A DNA stretch of 64,000 nucleotides from Flammeovirga kamogawensis (GTDB lineage Bacteria > Bacteroidota > Bacteroidia > Cytophagales > Flammeovirgaceae): NCBI RefSeq assembly GCF_018736065.1, contig NZ_CP076129.1, positions 1,178,001 through 1,242,000 of the forward strand, given 5' to 3'. The position numbers and the translations under genes are program-made. Below the pieces are notes generated by a model. It saw only the letters and a program-made list of their open reading frames with translations. It was not told the DNA's origin and made no database searches. This document shows, in pieces, positions 1-9,711 of this stretch. Within the stretch, counting starts at the first letter, position 1. Every line of letters begins with the position of its first letter.

Positions 1-2119
1 CCATTAATTCTACTCTTCTATTTTTGGCCTTATTCTCTTCCGTATCATTTGTAGTTGATGGTTGAGATTCTCCATATCCTCTAGGGGCAAGTCTTGCTCT
101 AGGAATATTGAATTGCATAACATACATGGCTACAGTTTGTGCTCTACTTTCAGATAGTTTCTGATTATAATTTTCAGCCCCTACATCATCAGTATGTGCG
201 GCAAGTTCAACAACAATGTTTGGGTTATCCTTCATTAGCTTAACCAAACGCTTTAATTCTTTGTAAGAACTTTCTATAATTTCTGAAGAATTAGATTCAA
301 ATAGAATGTCTTTTAATGGTAGCTTCGTATTTGGCTTTAACTCGGTAAGTGCAACATCAAAGTTTTTCTTTTTACCCGCTTTTAGTTTAGAAGAGAAGAA
401 AGAATACCCTCTAGGACTACGTACTTCAACTTGATAATTTGCACCATCTCTAACTTCAACTTTATATTTACCATCGGCCCCCATTTCTGCAGGAATGGCA
501 ATACGTTCGTCTGTTTCTGTGTTGTATAAGAAAATCATTGCTTCTAATCCTTCTTGTGTTGCGGCATCGGCAATGTTAAACTCTAATTCTACTTTATTTG
601 GGGCTAATTCAATAGATTTTTGGAACTTTTGATAAAGTACAAATGAGCTTAAATCAAAATTAAAAACAGATGGCTTAAAGTTATTTTTTGAGATTGTTAG
701 CTCATATTTATCACCAATTGGCAACATGAGGTGTTTTACATTCTCTTTTTCAATAATTTCAATATCAGTAATAATTTCTTGAGTAGTTAAACTTTTGATT
801 TGTATATCGGCATTGATTAATTCCATTAAATCCGCATCATAAATTTCTAACTCTAAATCAGTACGGTCAAAAAGTCCAATATCTTTATTAATTTGTTTGT
901 ATTCTTCTAGTTCCGTTAAATCTTCCGAGAAGATAATATTAGAATAGCCTTCTGCATTTACGCTCGCTTCGTAGTCAATTCCTTCTGTTAATACTAAAGC
1001 ATACTTACCATCTTCGGCAACGGGTAAATCAAATAGTTTTTCTGTTGTAGATCTATCCCTTACACTAATAGTTGCAGATACAGGTGAGTTATCATCGGTA
1101 TTAAATACCTTACCTTGGAAAGTTACGTTTTTATATAGCCTGAAATGTTCTGGTATAAAAGCAGTAAATATATCTTCCTGCCCTTTCATATTTGGGTATT
1201 TCTTTAAAACCTTAGGGTCAACCTCTCCATCATTTAGGAAATAGAGTGTTTCTCCAGATGCAGAAATAGAAGCATATAAATCGTCTCTTTCAGTATTTAC
1301 AAAATCTAAGTTTACAGGTTCAGACCATTCTCCATTAAAACCTAATTTAGACATCCATAAATCGTATTTTCCTTTACCTCCTGCACGAATAGAAGAGAAT
1401 ATTAAAGAACGCCCATCTGATAAGATTCTAGGGGCCTTTTCACAACCTAAATTAATAGGAGCAGGTAATAATACAGGTTCTCCCCAATTTCCTTTTTCAT
1501 CTTTCTTAGCTACTTTAATACTAAAACAACTACTACCTAAAGAGTTTGTACTTACAGTATCGAAACAAATAAAATACATACTTTGCCCATCTGCACTAAC
1601 ACTTGGGAAACCTTCATAAAGTGCTGTATTAATAGGAGCTCCAATATTTTTAGGAGAACTCCATTTATCACCAATACGAGTTGAATAGAAAATATCTTCT
1701 GAACCTAAACTCTCTTTAAACGAGGCAAAATAATAAAGTGTGTTACCATCATAAGAAATCGAAGGACCACCAATTAAGTCATTCGCTTCACCATAATTAT
1801 TGATGCTATCTAAAGATACTGGGTCAGTCCATGTAACACCATTATCAGGTGTTGTTGTTTCATAAATTCCCCAACGGTTATTTTCTCCCATATTTGCTTG
1901 AAAAATCATGATATTTCCTTCAGCATTTAGGGTAGGAGCGTATTCTCTAAAACTACTAGAACTTACATTGTCTGGTAATTTTTTATACTCTCGTTGAGCT
2001 AGTAGAAGTGATTGGCATGTAAAGAATAAAAAACAAAAAACGATAGTACTTTTAACGAGTAGTAGATGTTTGTTGTTCTTTTTCTTAATCATACTCTTAT
2101 TCATCGCACAGGTATTCAT
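1..2119 (-). CDS. OmpA-family envelope protein with PD40 propeller repeats (3' end cut by window edge)
   Basis: My own translation gives a signal peptide (hydrophobic core ending SLLLAQ), then beta-propeller PD40-type repeats over roughly residues 35-330 (motifs such as DGRSLIFSS and SGETLYFLN). Carboxypeptidase-regulatory/Ig-like segments follow, then a C-terminal OmpA peptidoglycan-binding domain (HTDDVG, then GYGESQP and NRRVEL). Only the last few residues are missing. This architecture is typical of Bacteroidota outer-membrane proteins that tie the envelope to peptidoglycan; the T9SS protein PorE is a relative with an extra TPR region, which I do not see here. The start is uncertain: in-frame ATGs lie at 2119, 2104 and 2092, and 2092 gives the most compact signal peptide. 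It lies about 45-70 nt downstream of the next gene on the same strand, so the two may be co-transcribed. Confidence 0.85.
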   Translation of the reverse strand, partial: MNTCAMNKSMIKKKNNKHLLLVKSTIVFCFLFFTCQSLLLAQREYKKLPDNVSSSSFREYAPTLNAEGNIMIFQANMGENNRWGIYETTTPDNGVTWTDPVSLDSINNYGEANDLIGGPSISYDGNTLYYFASFKESLGSEDIFYSTRIGDKWSSPKNIGAPINTALYEGFPSVSADGQSMYFICFDTVSTNSLGSSCFSIKVAKKDEKGNWGEPVLLPAPINLGCEKAPRILSDGRSLIFSSIRAGGKGKYDLWMSKLGFNGEWSEPVNLDFVNTERDDLYASISASGETLYFLNDGEVDPKVLKKYPNMKGQEDIFTAFIPEHFRLYKNVTFQGKVFNTDDNSPVSATISVRDRSTTEKLFDLPVAEDGKYALVLTEGIDYEASVNAEGYSNIIFSEDLTELEEYKQINKDIGLFDRTDLELEIYDADLMELINADIQIKSLTTQEIITDIEIIEKENVKHLMLPIGDKYELTISKNNFKPSVFNFDLSSFVLYQKFQKSIELAPNKVELEFNIADAATQEGLEAMIFLYNTETDERIAIPAEMGADGKYKVEVRDGANYQVEVRSPRGYSFFSSKLKAGKKKNFDVALTELKPNTKLPLKDILFESNSSEIIESSYKELKRLVKLMKDNPNIVVELAAHTDDVGAENYNQKLSESRAQTVAMYVMQFNIPRARLAPRGYGESQPSTTNDTEENKAKNRRVELM

Positions 2120-2164
2120 AAAAAATAGAATTGTAACTTTGTTGAGTTTATTTATCTGTAGTAT

Positions 2165-3709
2165 TTACTGAGCTGGTAATGTTGTTATTACAACACGTTT
2201 CTCCGAAAAAGCAATTTCTTTTTGTGAATCTTCCGATTGAGTTTGACTTAAGTTTCTATTCTTAGCATTAATTGTCTGTAAATCATCTTGAATGATTGAC
2301 ATTCTATCGTACTGCACAACATTAAGTGGTTCAAAAGGGATATCGGTACGTGCAAATGCTTGTAATGTTTCTACCCCAAATGGAGCAGAGCATTCAAACT
2401 CTTGACTTACTTTTATCATTTTATTTACTTGATCTGGAGATATCTTATAATTGTCTTGAAGTAATATTTTTGTACCATCTGCCATATGGTAAATAAAACG
2501 TACAAAACAAGGTCTGTTTGCTTTTACATACAACGACATTCTCTCTCCTTGTGTAAACAGTGTGCTTGTGTTCCCCTTATTTGTAAGTACATCCATACTT
2601 AAACCAGAGTTTTCTACAGTGTTAGAAAGGAATTGTTGCTGTGTTGATACTGCTTGCGAAAGGTTTTGAGGTTTATAGTCGCTCTCTGAAAGTGTAGATT
2701 TTAAAATTTGACTTTCTGAACTGCCAATTACACTTCCACTTTCATTTTCTCTTAATATGGAGATGATTGAGAGGTGATCTTTCTTTTCCCAAACAGTACC
2801 AGTAATTGTATATTTTGAAGGGCTAATACCTCTTGTATTCTTAACTACGAATTTATTTTCTTTCCCTAAATCAAGTGATAACCTTTGAAACAATTCTCTA
2901 GAAAAACGACTACCCATTTTTGTGTCTTCAAAGGTAAAGCACTCTAAGTTAACAGGCTGTTGAGATAATTGAAGTTGATCACTTAAAGTCATAGAAATAT
3001 CAGCTGAAAGTTCTGAAACTGTATTAATATTTCTATTGTTTAATGTATTTAGAAGTGTAGATACCTCAGTTTCTTTTGCTAAAAAATCTTCGTAGTCAAT
3101 ACTAATAGCCTGTCCTAAAGTGATAGAAACGGTATAAATTTCTTCTATTTCTCTAATGATAGGTAATAATCTGTTTAGCTCTTTTTTTGCGAGCATAGTA
3201 TTACCAGTTGCATTATTATTTTTTGCTTGATTTAACGATGATGAAAGTTTACTAGTAAGTGCAGTAAGTTTTGTTTGATTAACCTTAATGACTTCTGCAA
3301 TGTTGGCATAAACTAAAACATATAGCGTAAGATTTTTCTCGTCGTAATAGTGTTTTTGTTGTACTCCATTAATATTGACTTTAGAAAATGAAGTACTGTT
3401 TTGCTTAAAGTTTTCGAAAGAGGCTCCCGAAGCATTACCAATATCCATTTTACTTACACTTTCGATCTTAACATATACACCCTCGGCAAGTTCAACTTTA
3501 GCCAATTGTGTAAGCTCTTTTCTTGCTTCTTGCACCCCTTCTTTGGGTACATTTTCTTTTACCTGCCAACCAACAAGAAACTTATCTCTAGGGTAAGTTG
3601 CATTTCTTTCTGCATAATTTATCCATGTAGGTTTCTGATCTTTTGCAAATACTAGAAAACTAAAAAACAATAAAAGGAGTAGTAAAGAATAATTTTTTAT
3701 AGTCTGCAT
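2165..3709 (-). CDS. Exported LPP20-like / DUF4384-like protein
   Basis: A 514-residue protein with a clear signal peptide (hydrophobic stretch ending LVFA). The N-terminal ~140 residues resemble LPP20-type domains (PTWINY near the start, a 'FLVG' strand, then a helical segment). The C-terminal part around residues 375-460 resembles DUF4384 (GERMSLYVKANRPCF, then YHMADGTKILL), a domain often found in Bacteroidota envelope proteins and next to caspase-like proteases. The middle is predicted to be helical and charged. The exact role is unknown; it is probably periplasmic or outer-membrane associated. It sits directly upstream of the OmpA/PD40 gene on the same strand, which suggests a shared envelope function. 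Domain names are from pattern recognition only. Confidence 0.7.
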   Translation of the reverse strand: MQTIKNYSLLLLLLFFSFLVFAKDQKPTWINYAERNATYPRDKFLVGWQVKENVPKEGVQEARKELTQLAKVELAEGVYVKIESVSKMDIGNASGASFENFKQNSTSFSKVNINGVQQKHYYDEKNLTLYVLVYANIAEVIKVNQTKLTALTSKLSSSLNQAKNNNATGNTMLAKKELNRLLPIIREIEEIYTVSITLGQAISIDYEDFLAKETEVSTLLNTLNNRNINTVSELSADISMTLSDQLQLSQQPVNLECFTFEDTKMGSRFSRELFQRLSLDLGKENKFVVKNTRGISPSKYTITGTVWEKKDHLSIISILRENESGSVIGSSESQILKSTLSESDYKPQNLSQAVSTQQQFLSNTVENSGLSMDVLTNKGNTSTLFTQGERMSLYVKANRPCFVRFIYHMADGTKILLQDNYKISPDQVNKMIKVSQEFECSAPFGVETLQAFARTDIPFEPLNVVQYDRMSIIQDDLQTINAKNRNLSQTQSEDSQKEIAFSEKRVVITTLPAQ

Positions 3710-3848
3710 TACTTAGTAAAAAATGTAGTATATAAGAGCAACTACAAAATTAACTTTTTTTTTGCATCATCGATAATAAACGTAAATAAATTCCTTAAAA
3801 AATCCATTTTTAACATGAAAAGACTTTTCAACCGGTAACAAAGCCCTT

Positions 3849-6800
3849 TTATGTACTTTGTTTTTCCCCTTGTTTTAGGAACTCACTAGGTGACATTCCA
3901 AACTGTTTTTTAAATACAGTACTAAAATATTTGGGGTCAGAATAGCCACTTTCATATGCAATTGTACTGATACTTTCAGTAGATTCTATCAATAATTTTT
4001 TAGCGTGATTTAGGCGTTTGTGCTGAATATATTCTTTTGGCGATAACTTAGTAAGTGCCTTTAACTTTCGGTATAACACAGGTCTACTCATACCAATATC
4101 CTTACAGATTTCCATCACGTTATAATTCGGGTTCATCAAATTAGTATCAATAAGTTCATCAATATCTAACAAGAATTTATTGTCTATAGAATCCGTTTTT
4201 GCATGAATTTTTTCTATTACAATTCCTTTTTGAATTTTATTCTGATAGAAGCTACTTAAAGATTTTCTGTTCTCAATTAAACTGATAATCCTGTATTTTA
4301 ACATACGGATATCGAAAGGTTTAATTACGTAATGATCAGCGCCATGCATATAACCTTCTGCTTTATACATTGATGCATTTAAAGCAGTTAATAAGATAAT
4401 TGGTAGGTGGGAAGTCTCTATATTTCCTTTGATTTTATCGCAGAGTTCGTAGCCATTCATAATTGGCATCATTACATCACTTAATACGAGATCAAAATCA
4501 TGTTCGAGTAATGCCTCATAGCACTCTTTACCGTTTTCGTAAACCTCAATAGTAAAGCTATCTGATAACGAAGTTTTGATGAATGCTCTTAATTCTGCAT
4601 TGTCTTCTGCCACTGCAATTCTGTAATCGTACTTTTCTTTGTCTTTCTCAGAAAACTCTTCGCCATAATGCGAAATTTCACTTGGTACAGTATCACTTAA
4701 AATACCATTTACTTTTAGAGGAAGTTCTAAAAAGAAGGTTGTTTGCTGGTTTTCTTCACTTTCAAAATGAAGTTTACCACTCATCATAGCCGTGTATTTA
4801 TACGATAAAACAAGACCAATTCCACTACCAACTTTATGATTTTTCATTACATTTTCTGCTCTATAAAAGCGCTTAAAAATGTGTTTCTGATTTCCTTTAG
4901 GAATACCAATTCCGTGGTCTTGAATGTTGAATTTAAGGGAGTTAGCTTCTTTTTCTAAAGTAATCGTAATCGTATCCTTTTCTTTAGAGTATTTGATAGC
5001 ATTAGAGATAAGGTTATAAATTATTTTCTCTACTTTATCAAAATCTAACGTTACAATTAATTTTTCTTCTTTTGTAGTAATTGCTATTGTAATCCCTTTC
5101 TTTTGGATTAGTGGTTCAAAATCTCTAATCAGTACCTTAGTTAGGTCTAATAGATCAAATGTTTTGATGTGTAATTGTTCATTTATTTCATTAACTCTTT
5201 CATAGTCTAAAAGTTGAGTAATTCTCTTATTTAGACGTGTTAAGTTACTTCTAACCATGCTCATTAAACGCGTGGCAGATGCATCTAGGTCTGTATCTTC
5301 TTCTAATTTTTGAAGAGGCCCTTGCATAAGTGTAAGTGGCGTTCTTAGTTCATGGGCAATTTCAGCAAACATTGCATTCCTTGCTTTTAGGTGCTTTTGC
5401 TGAACGTTATCATGGTACCATTGATATACCAAATATAGTAGAATTATTGCACCAATAAGGTAGAATAAATACGCCCAAGTAGTTTTCCAGAAAGGAGGTT
5501 TTACACTAATAATCAATGATCTAGAAGACAACTCTTTAATTTTTCTACCAGAATAAAGCTTAATTTTTAAGTCGTATGTACCATAAGGTAAATTCTGATA
5601 ACTAATTTCTTTTGTATTACTTCTTCTATTAAAATTATTGTCAAAACCATCTAATTTCCAACTATATAAAAGGTTATCATCGTCGTACTCTGTAGAGGTA
5701 ATTTCTAATTTGAAACTTTTATCAGGATGGTTTAAAGTAATTTCTGTGGCGTGTTCAATAGTATTTGTAAGCGTCTCGCTATTAATAGGAGAAACTTTTT
5801 TACCATCAATTTCTAATTCGTTAAAGAAAATATGATGTTTCTTTTTTAAGTCTTCTTTAAAGTTTAATGGAAACTGATAAAAACCATCATAAGAACCAAT
5901 TATTAAAGAGTATTTATATCTAGAAGAAGCACCTTGATGTGCCTCAATTTGTTTTACAATTTCTTGTGTTTCAGATGGAGTATTTGATTTATGATCGTAG
6001 GTAAAACTAATAATTGAGTTATCTCCCATCACAATAAACTCTTTAAACCCAGTGTTTAATATTTGGGTAACATGATTAGGCAACCTTTTTCCCTCTTTAA
6101 TATTAAGTTTATCAAGTGTTTTATTTTCCGTATCCATTCTAAATAAACCATTCGATTCTGTACCAATTAAATAGTACCTTTCATCTATAGGAACAATAGA
6201 CGTAACAGATCTGTTTTTTAGTGGAATAATTAGCTTTTTTTCTTTTCTGTTTATAGCAAATATACCATCGTGGTTAGAAACATAAAGTGTAGCGCTTTTA
6301 CTATTGTATAGTATGTTAGATACACTATTAATAGGTAGCATGGTAAAAGAATTATTGCTTAAATCCATTTCAAAGGCTAAGCCTTTTACCAGTTTAAACC
6401 ACATTTTGCTACCGTAAAGCTGAGTCTGAATAATAAATTTACTACTGTATTTACTTCCATCAGCTGTAAAAGACTTAATTGTTTTCTCTATCGCAAAGTT
6501 GTTTCCATTTATATAAAATAAGCCGAATCCATAACTAGACACCCAAAAATTACCTTGTCTATCTTCTTGAATATTATTAATGACAAAGCTCTCGTTTCGC
6601 TTAAATTTTTTGATAAAATGATTGGGTTTTAGAAACTTCTTCTTGCCATTTTTATCACGAATTACTATTCCTTTATCTGTTCCTAACCAAAGTCTTTTCT
6701 TACTATCTGTAAAAGAAGTAAATCCACTTTGAGCATGTACGTTAGGCTCTGGATCAATATTAATTTTTCTAAGATAAGGTTTATAAGGATTGTGTAAAAA

Positions 6801-7736
6801 TAGCCCTCTTCCAAAAGAGGAAATCCATAACCTTTGGTACTGGTCTATATCAATTTTATTAATAGGTAAACCGTGGAGTAATTTAAAGCTAGAATTGTCC
6901 GCTTCATGGCCATCTAGATCAAAAACAAGCATTCCGTAACCATCAGTACCTGCTACAACTTTATTTTTAAAGATCTTTAGCTCACTAATTTTATAATCAA
7001 TATTGTTTTTTATATGCTGTATAGCATTGTTTTTAATCTGGTAGATTCCCTTATTATATGTTCCTATCCAAATTGTATTATCAGAACTTTTAAATAAACA
7101 AGTAATACCTGCTCCTCTTAGGTTATTACCATAAAGTTGAAAATCTACAAGTTCATCATTTTTAATTAGCTGTAAACCATTAGGGCTAGCAATTAGAATC
7201 CCCTGACTTCCGTAATCACAAGTAGATGTAATTCTCTTTTTTATAAATATTTTTTTTGATGAGTCAGTTTCGGGGTTCCATATCACAAGCATTTGCCATG
7301 AAAAGAAATAGTACTTTCCATTTTTTTCTAGAATACTGGTAACAGCCTTTTTATTTGCAAAGTTCTTGATTTTAAACTGTTTGAATTCATCTAAAAGGCT
7401 ATCGTATTTAAAAGCACCAAATTGATTATGTAGCCAGATATCCTTTTTGCTATCAATAAAAATCCCAGAATTATTTTTATAATAATGGATTTCTTCTTTG
7501 TCGTTTGTTACTACATTATAGGTTTTAAAAGTAGTTCCATCAAAACGCTGAATACCGTTAGGTGTAAGTACCCATGTAAAATCTCTATGGTCAGTTTCAA
7601 TATCATGAACAATATGACTCAATAATCCATTTTGGACATTAAAGTTATCAAATTGGAAAGTCTCATTCCATTGTGCCCAAGCAGAAATAGAAATTATTTG
7701 TAGTACTACTATAAAGTGTAAAGCTTTCAATTTCAT
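3849..7736 (-). CDS. Hybrid two-component system sensor/AraC regulator (HTCS)
   Basis: A 1295-residue one-protein two-component system. In order: signal peptide, two-component propeller (reg_prop) repeats forming the periplasmic sensor (about 25-650, repeated 'WIGT/WISS' motifs), Y_Y_Y domain (about 665-740), a membrane helix (about 752-775), HisKA with phospho-acceptor His795 in AEIAHELRTP, HATPase_c, a receiver with Asp1087 in LSDVMMP, and a C-terminal AraC helix-turn-helix (about 1190-1290, ending GYSDPKYFSTVFKKQFGMSP). Such proteins bind oligosaccharides in the periplasm and activate the neighbouring glycan-use operons. It lies just downstream of the susCD operon and is separated from it by a terminator, so it is probably transcribed on its own. 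It is the likely regulator of both the minus-strand and the divergent plus-strand PUL operons. Confidence 0.95.
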   Translation of the reverse strand: MKLKALHFIVVLQIISISAWAQWNETFQFDNFNVQNGLLSHIVHDIETDHRDFTWVLTPNGIQRFDGTTFKTYNVVTNDKEEIHYYKNNSGIFIDSKKDIWLHNQFGAFKYDSLLDEFKQFKIKNFANKKAVTSILEKNGKYYFFSWQMLVIWNPETDSSKKIFIKKRITSTCDYGSQGILIASPNGLQLIKNDELVDFQLYGNNLRGAGITCLFKSSDNTIWIGTYNKGIYQIKNNAIQHIKNNIDYKISELKIFKNKVVAGTDGYGMLVFDLDGHEADNSSFKLLHGLPINKIDIDQYQRLWISSFGRGLFLHNPYKPYLRKINIDPEPNVHAQSGFTSFTDSKKRLWLGTDKGIVIRDKNGKKKFLKPNHFIKKFKRNESFVINNIQEDRQGNFWVSSYGFGLFYINGNNFAIEKTIKSFTADGSKYSSKFIIQTQLYGSKMWFKLVKGLAFEMDLSNNSFTMLPINSVSNILYNSKSATLYVSNHDGIFAINRKEKKLIIPLKNRSVTSIVPIDERYYLIGTESNGLFRMDTENKTLDKLNIKEGKRLPNHVTQILNTGFKEFIVMGDNSIISFTYDHKSNTPSETQEIVKQIEAHQGASSRYKYSLIIGSYDGFYQFPLNFKEDLKKKHHIFFNELEIDGKKVSPINSETLTNTIEHATEITLNHPDKSFKLEITSTEYDDDNLLYSWKLDGFDNNFNRRSNTKEISYQNLPYGTYDLKIKLYSGRKIKELSSRSLIISVKPPFWKTTWAYLFYLIGAIILLYLVYQWYHDNVQQKHLKARNAMFAEIAHELRTPLTLMQGPLQKLEEDTDLDASATRLMSMVRSNLTRLNKRITQLLDYERVNEINEQLHIKTFDLLDLTKVLIRDFEPLIQKKGITIAITTKEEKLIVTLDFDKVEKIIYNLISNAIKYSKEKDTITITLEKEANSLKFNIQDHGIGIPKGNQKHIFKRFYRAENVMKNHKVGSGIGLVLSYKYTAMMSGKLHFESEENQQTTFFLELPLKVNGILSDTVPSEISHYGEEFSEKDKEKYDYRIAVAEDNAELRAFIKTSLSDSFTIEVYENGKECYEALLEHDFDLVLSDVMMPIMNGYELCDKIKGNIETSHLPIILLTALNASMYKAEGYMHGADHYVIKPFDIRMLKYRIISLIENRKSLSSFYQNKIQKGIVIEKIHAKTDSIDNKFLLDIDELIDTNLMNPNYNVMEICKDIGMSRPVLYRKLKALTKLSPKEYIQHKRLNHAKKLLIESTESISTIAYESGYSDPKYFSTVFKKQFGMSPSEFLKQGEKQST

Positions 7737-7794
7737 ATAGCTGATATTATTAATTTAGTGCTGTTAATAGAGAATGTTAGTAATGAAGTATTTC

Positions 7795-7829
7795 AAAAAA
7801 AGGAAGAGTAACTTGAATTACCCTTCCTT
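7795..7829 (-). terminator. Terminator of the susCD operon
   Basis: An inverted repeat (AAGGAAGaGTAA / TTACcCTTCCTT) followed, in the minus-strand sense, by a run of T. It lies just after the stop of the lipoprotein gene at 7854 and before the HTCS gene, and so marks the end of the susC-susD-fusion-lipoprotein operon. Confidence 0.7.
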
Positions 7830-7853
7830 CCAAATATAGCTTTAATCTATCAA

Positions 7854-9698
7854 TTACTCAATGATTGCGTCATATTTACGATATGTTTTGATTACAATAT
7901 CAGCTAATGCAAAAGAATGCCCTGTTCTAGCTTTTTCATCAGTAATTTGGTTTTTATGGAAATTCCAAGAGATGTTTAATTTATTACCTTGAATAAATTC
8001 TGCAGGAATTGATGTTTCCGAAACAGAAAATTGAGAAGGATCATTAAACCAATTTTTATTTGGATTATCAGCGTTAACCGAACATTCTGTTTTGCAAATT
8101 ACTGCATTAGTATCTTTTACCCATGTTGCTGAGTGAGGAGTAGCACCATCGTAATTATTACTGTAATTAAGTGATAAGTAATTTTGTGTTTCATCAAGAT
8201 TTTTGTTGATTCCATTCTTAAATCCAACAATTGCTTCTTTAACGTTATAGATATCTAAAGAAATACTATTGTATGCAATTCTTTCATAGTCTACAAAGTT
8301 TTTATCAGCATCTTTATCTCTATTCAACTGAAGTCTAGAATAGTTGAAATCTGCATTCATTCCAAGTCTTGGCACACTAGATGGATCACCACCTTGAAGA
8401 AGAACTGTTTGGCGAATAATTGCATCGTCCCATACAGTACCTTCAAAGTTATTTTGGTAAACAATTTCTTCTACTTTCTCGATCACAACTTGTACAAGAT
8501 TTTCTAATCGCACATCTCCTTCTGGAGTTGTAGCTACCATAGTAATGGCATATGTTGCATCCGCAAACTCTTGATCTTCAGCTATCGAAATTATACCACT
8601 TGTTGCATCAAAAGTCATTCCCGTAGGTAATACAGTTTCTAATGCTACTGACGTATTTCTTGGAAGTGAGAATAACTCAGGAGTTAAAGTGTAAGGAGTC
8701 CAAGGAGATAGAGTTACCTTATTCTCTGCAAATGTGATCTCCGGTGAGATCTTTTCTACAATTTCTATTTTAATTGCTTCTTCAAATTCGAATGATTGGT
8801 TATCTACTACTGCAATTACTGTAACTGTATATTCACCAATTGCATTATTATGGTTTTCTGGAAGTGTAATTACCGCATTTTGATCTATTGATATGCCCGA
8901 TAAACCACTATTATCTTTAATACTGAAAACAGCACCATCTAAGAAATCTAATTCAGTTGGTGTAGCAGTAATATCGTAATTTCCTTGAATTTTAAAGAAA
9001 CTAGGTTGGTAAGTCAATACAGGAGCACCGTAAATGTTTACCATTACAATATCTTTTTTAATGGTACTACCTGCTGTAGTATTTGCTTGTACAGTTAAAG
9101 GATATTTACCTACTTCTACATATCCTGTTTTTAAGATATGACCGTTTTCTTCATCAATTTCAAAACCTCTTGGAGCTTCTAGTAATTGGAAAGTACCCAT
9201 TTCTACATTTTCAGCAAAACCTGTACTGTCTAAGTGTGCTACTTCACCTTCAAAATTACGTTCGTAACTAGGAGCAGGGTAAGAATAGAAAAGTTCACCT
9301 TCTACATTAGTAACACCCATTGTCCATACTTTAGAAAAGAGCCTTTTACCACTTACGGTAAATGCAGCAACATCTGCATAATATGCTTTATCTAAATCTA
9401 AACGTGAGGCATCTATTATAGAAATAACCCCTGTTTCTTTATCTATCGAAGCGTTTTCGTATAAAGTAGAATCTGCAGGGTCATCACTATAGAAATTATC
9501 TAAATGGAAATGTACTCCAAATTTATTGTCATATTGAGGGGCATCAGAATCCATAGTTTCTAAAGGATAGAAAATGTTAGATGCATAACTCAAAGAATCC
9601 ATATATTCTGAACCTACTGTGTTAATAGGGTCATTTTTTTGACAACCTGCTATGGTAACAAGAAGTCCGATAAATGCTGTGTATAGTAACTGTTTCAT
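7854..9698 (-). CDS. Putative surface glycan-binding lipoprotein (SusE/F position)
   Basis: A 614-residue lipoprotein: lipobox VTIAGC with Cys19. After it come several beta-rich repeats of cadherin/Ig-like type (motifs of the form 'ATSGIISIAEDQEFADATY' and 'EENGHILKTGYVEVG'), which read as tandem 'putative Ig' domains. The C-terminal ~200 residues look like a beta-sandwich domain rich in Asn and aromatic residues. It is the last gene of the operon, 13 nt after the sulfatase-GH10 gene, in the place usually taken by non-catalytic surface glycan-binding proteins that help SusD. I see no catalytic motif. The binding role is inferred from position and lipidation; the fold assignment is tentative. 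Confidence 0.7.
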   Translation of the reverse strand: MKQLLYTAFIGLLVTIAGCQKNDPINTVGSEYMDSLSYASNIFYPLETMDSDAPQYDNKFGVHFHLDNFYSDDPADSTLYENASIDKETGVISIIDASRLDLDKAYYADVAAFTVSGKRLFSKVWTMGVTNVEGELFYSYPAPSYERNFEGEVAHLDSTGFAENVEMGTFQLLEAPRGFEIDEENGHILKTGYVEVGKYPLTVQANTTAGSTIKKDIVMVNIYGAPVLTYQPSFFKIQGNYDITATPTELDFLDGAVFSIKDNSGLSGISIDQNAVITLPENHNNAIGEYTVTVIAVVDNQSFEFEEAIKIEIVEKISPEITFAENKVTLSPWTPYTLTPELFSLPRNTSVALETVLPTGMTFDATSGIISIAEDQEFADATYAITMVATTPEGDVRLENLVQVVIEKVEEIVYQNNFEGTVWDDAIIRQTVLLQGGDPSSVPRLGMNADFNYSRLQLNRDKDADKNFVDYERIAYNSISLDIYNVKEAIVGFKNGINKNLDETQNYLSLNYSNNYDGATPHSATWVKDTNAVICKTECSVNADNPNKNWFNDPSQFSVSETSIPAEFIQGNKLNISWNFHKNQITDEKARTGHSFALADIVIKTYRKYDAIIE

Positions 9699-9711
9699 TT
9701 CAAATATCTTT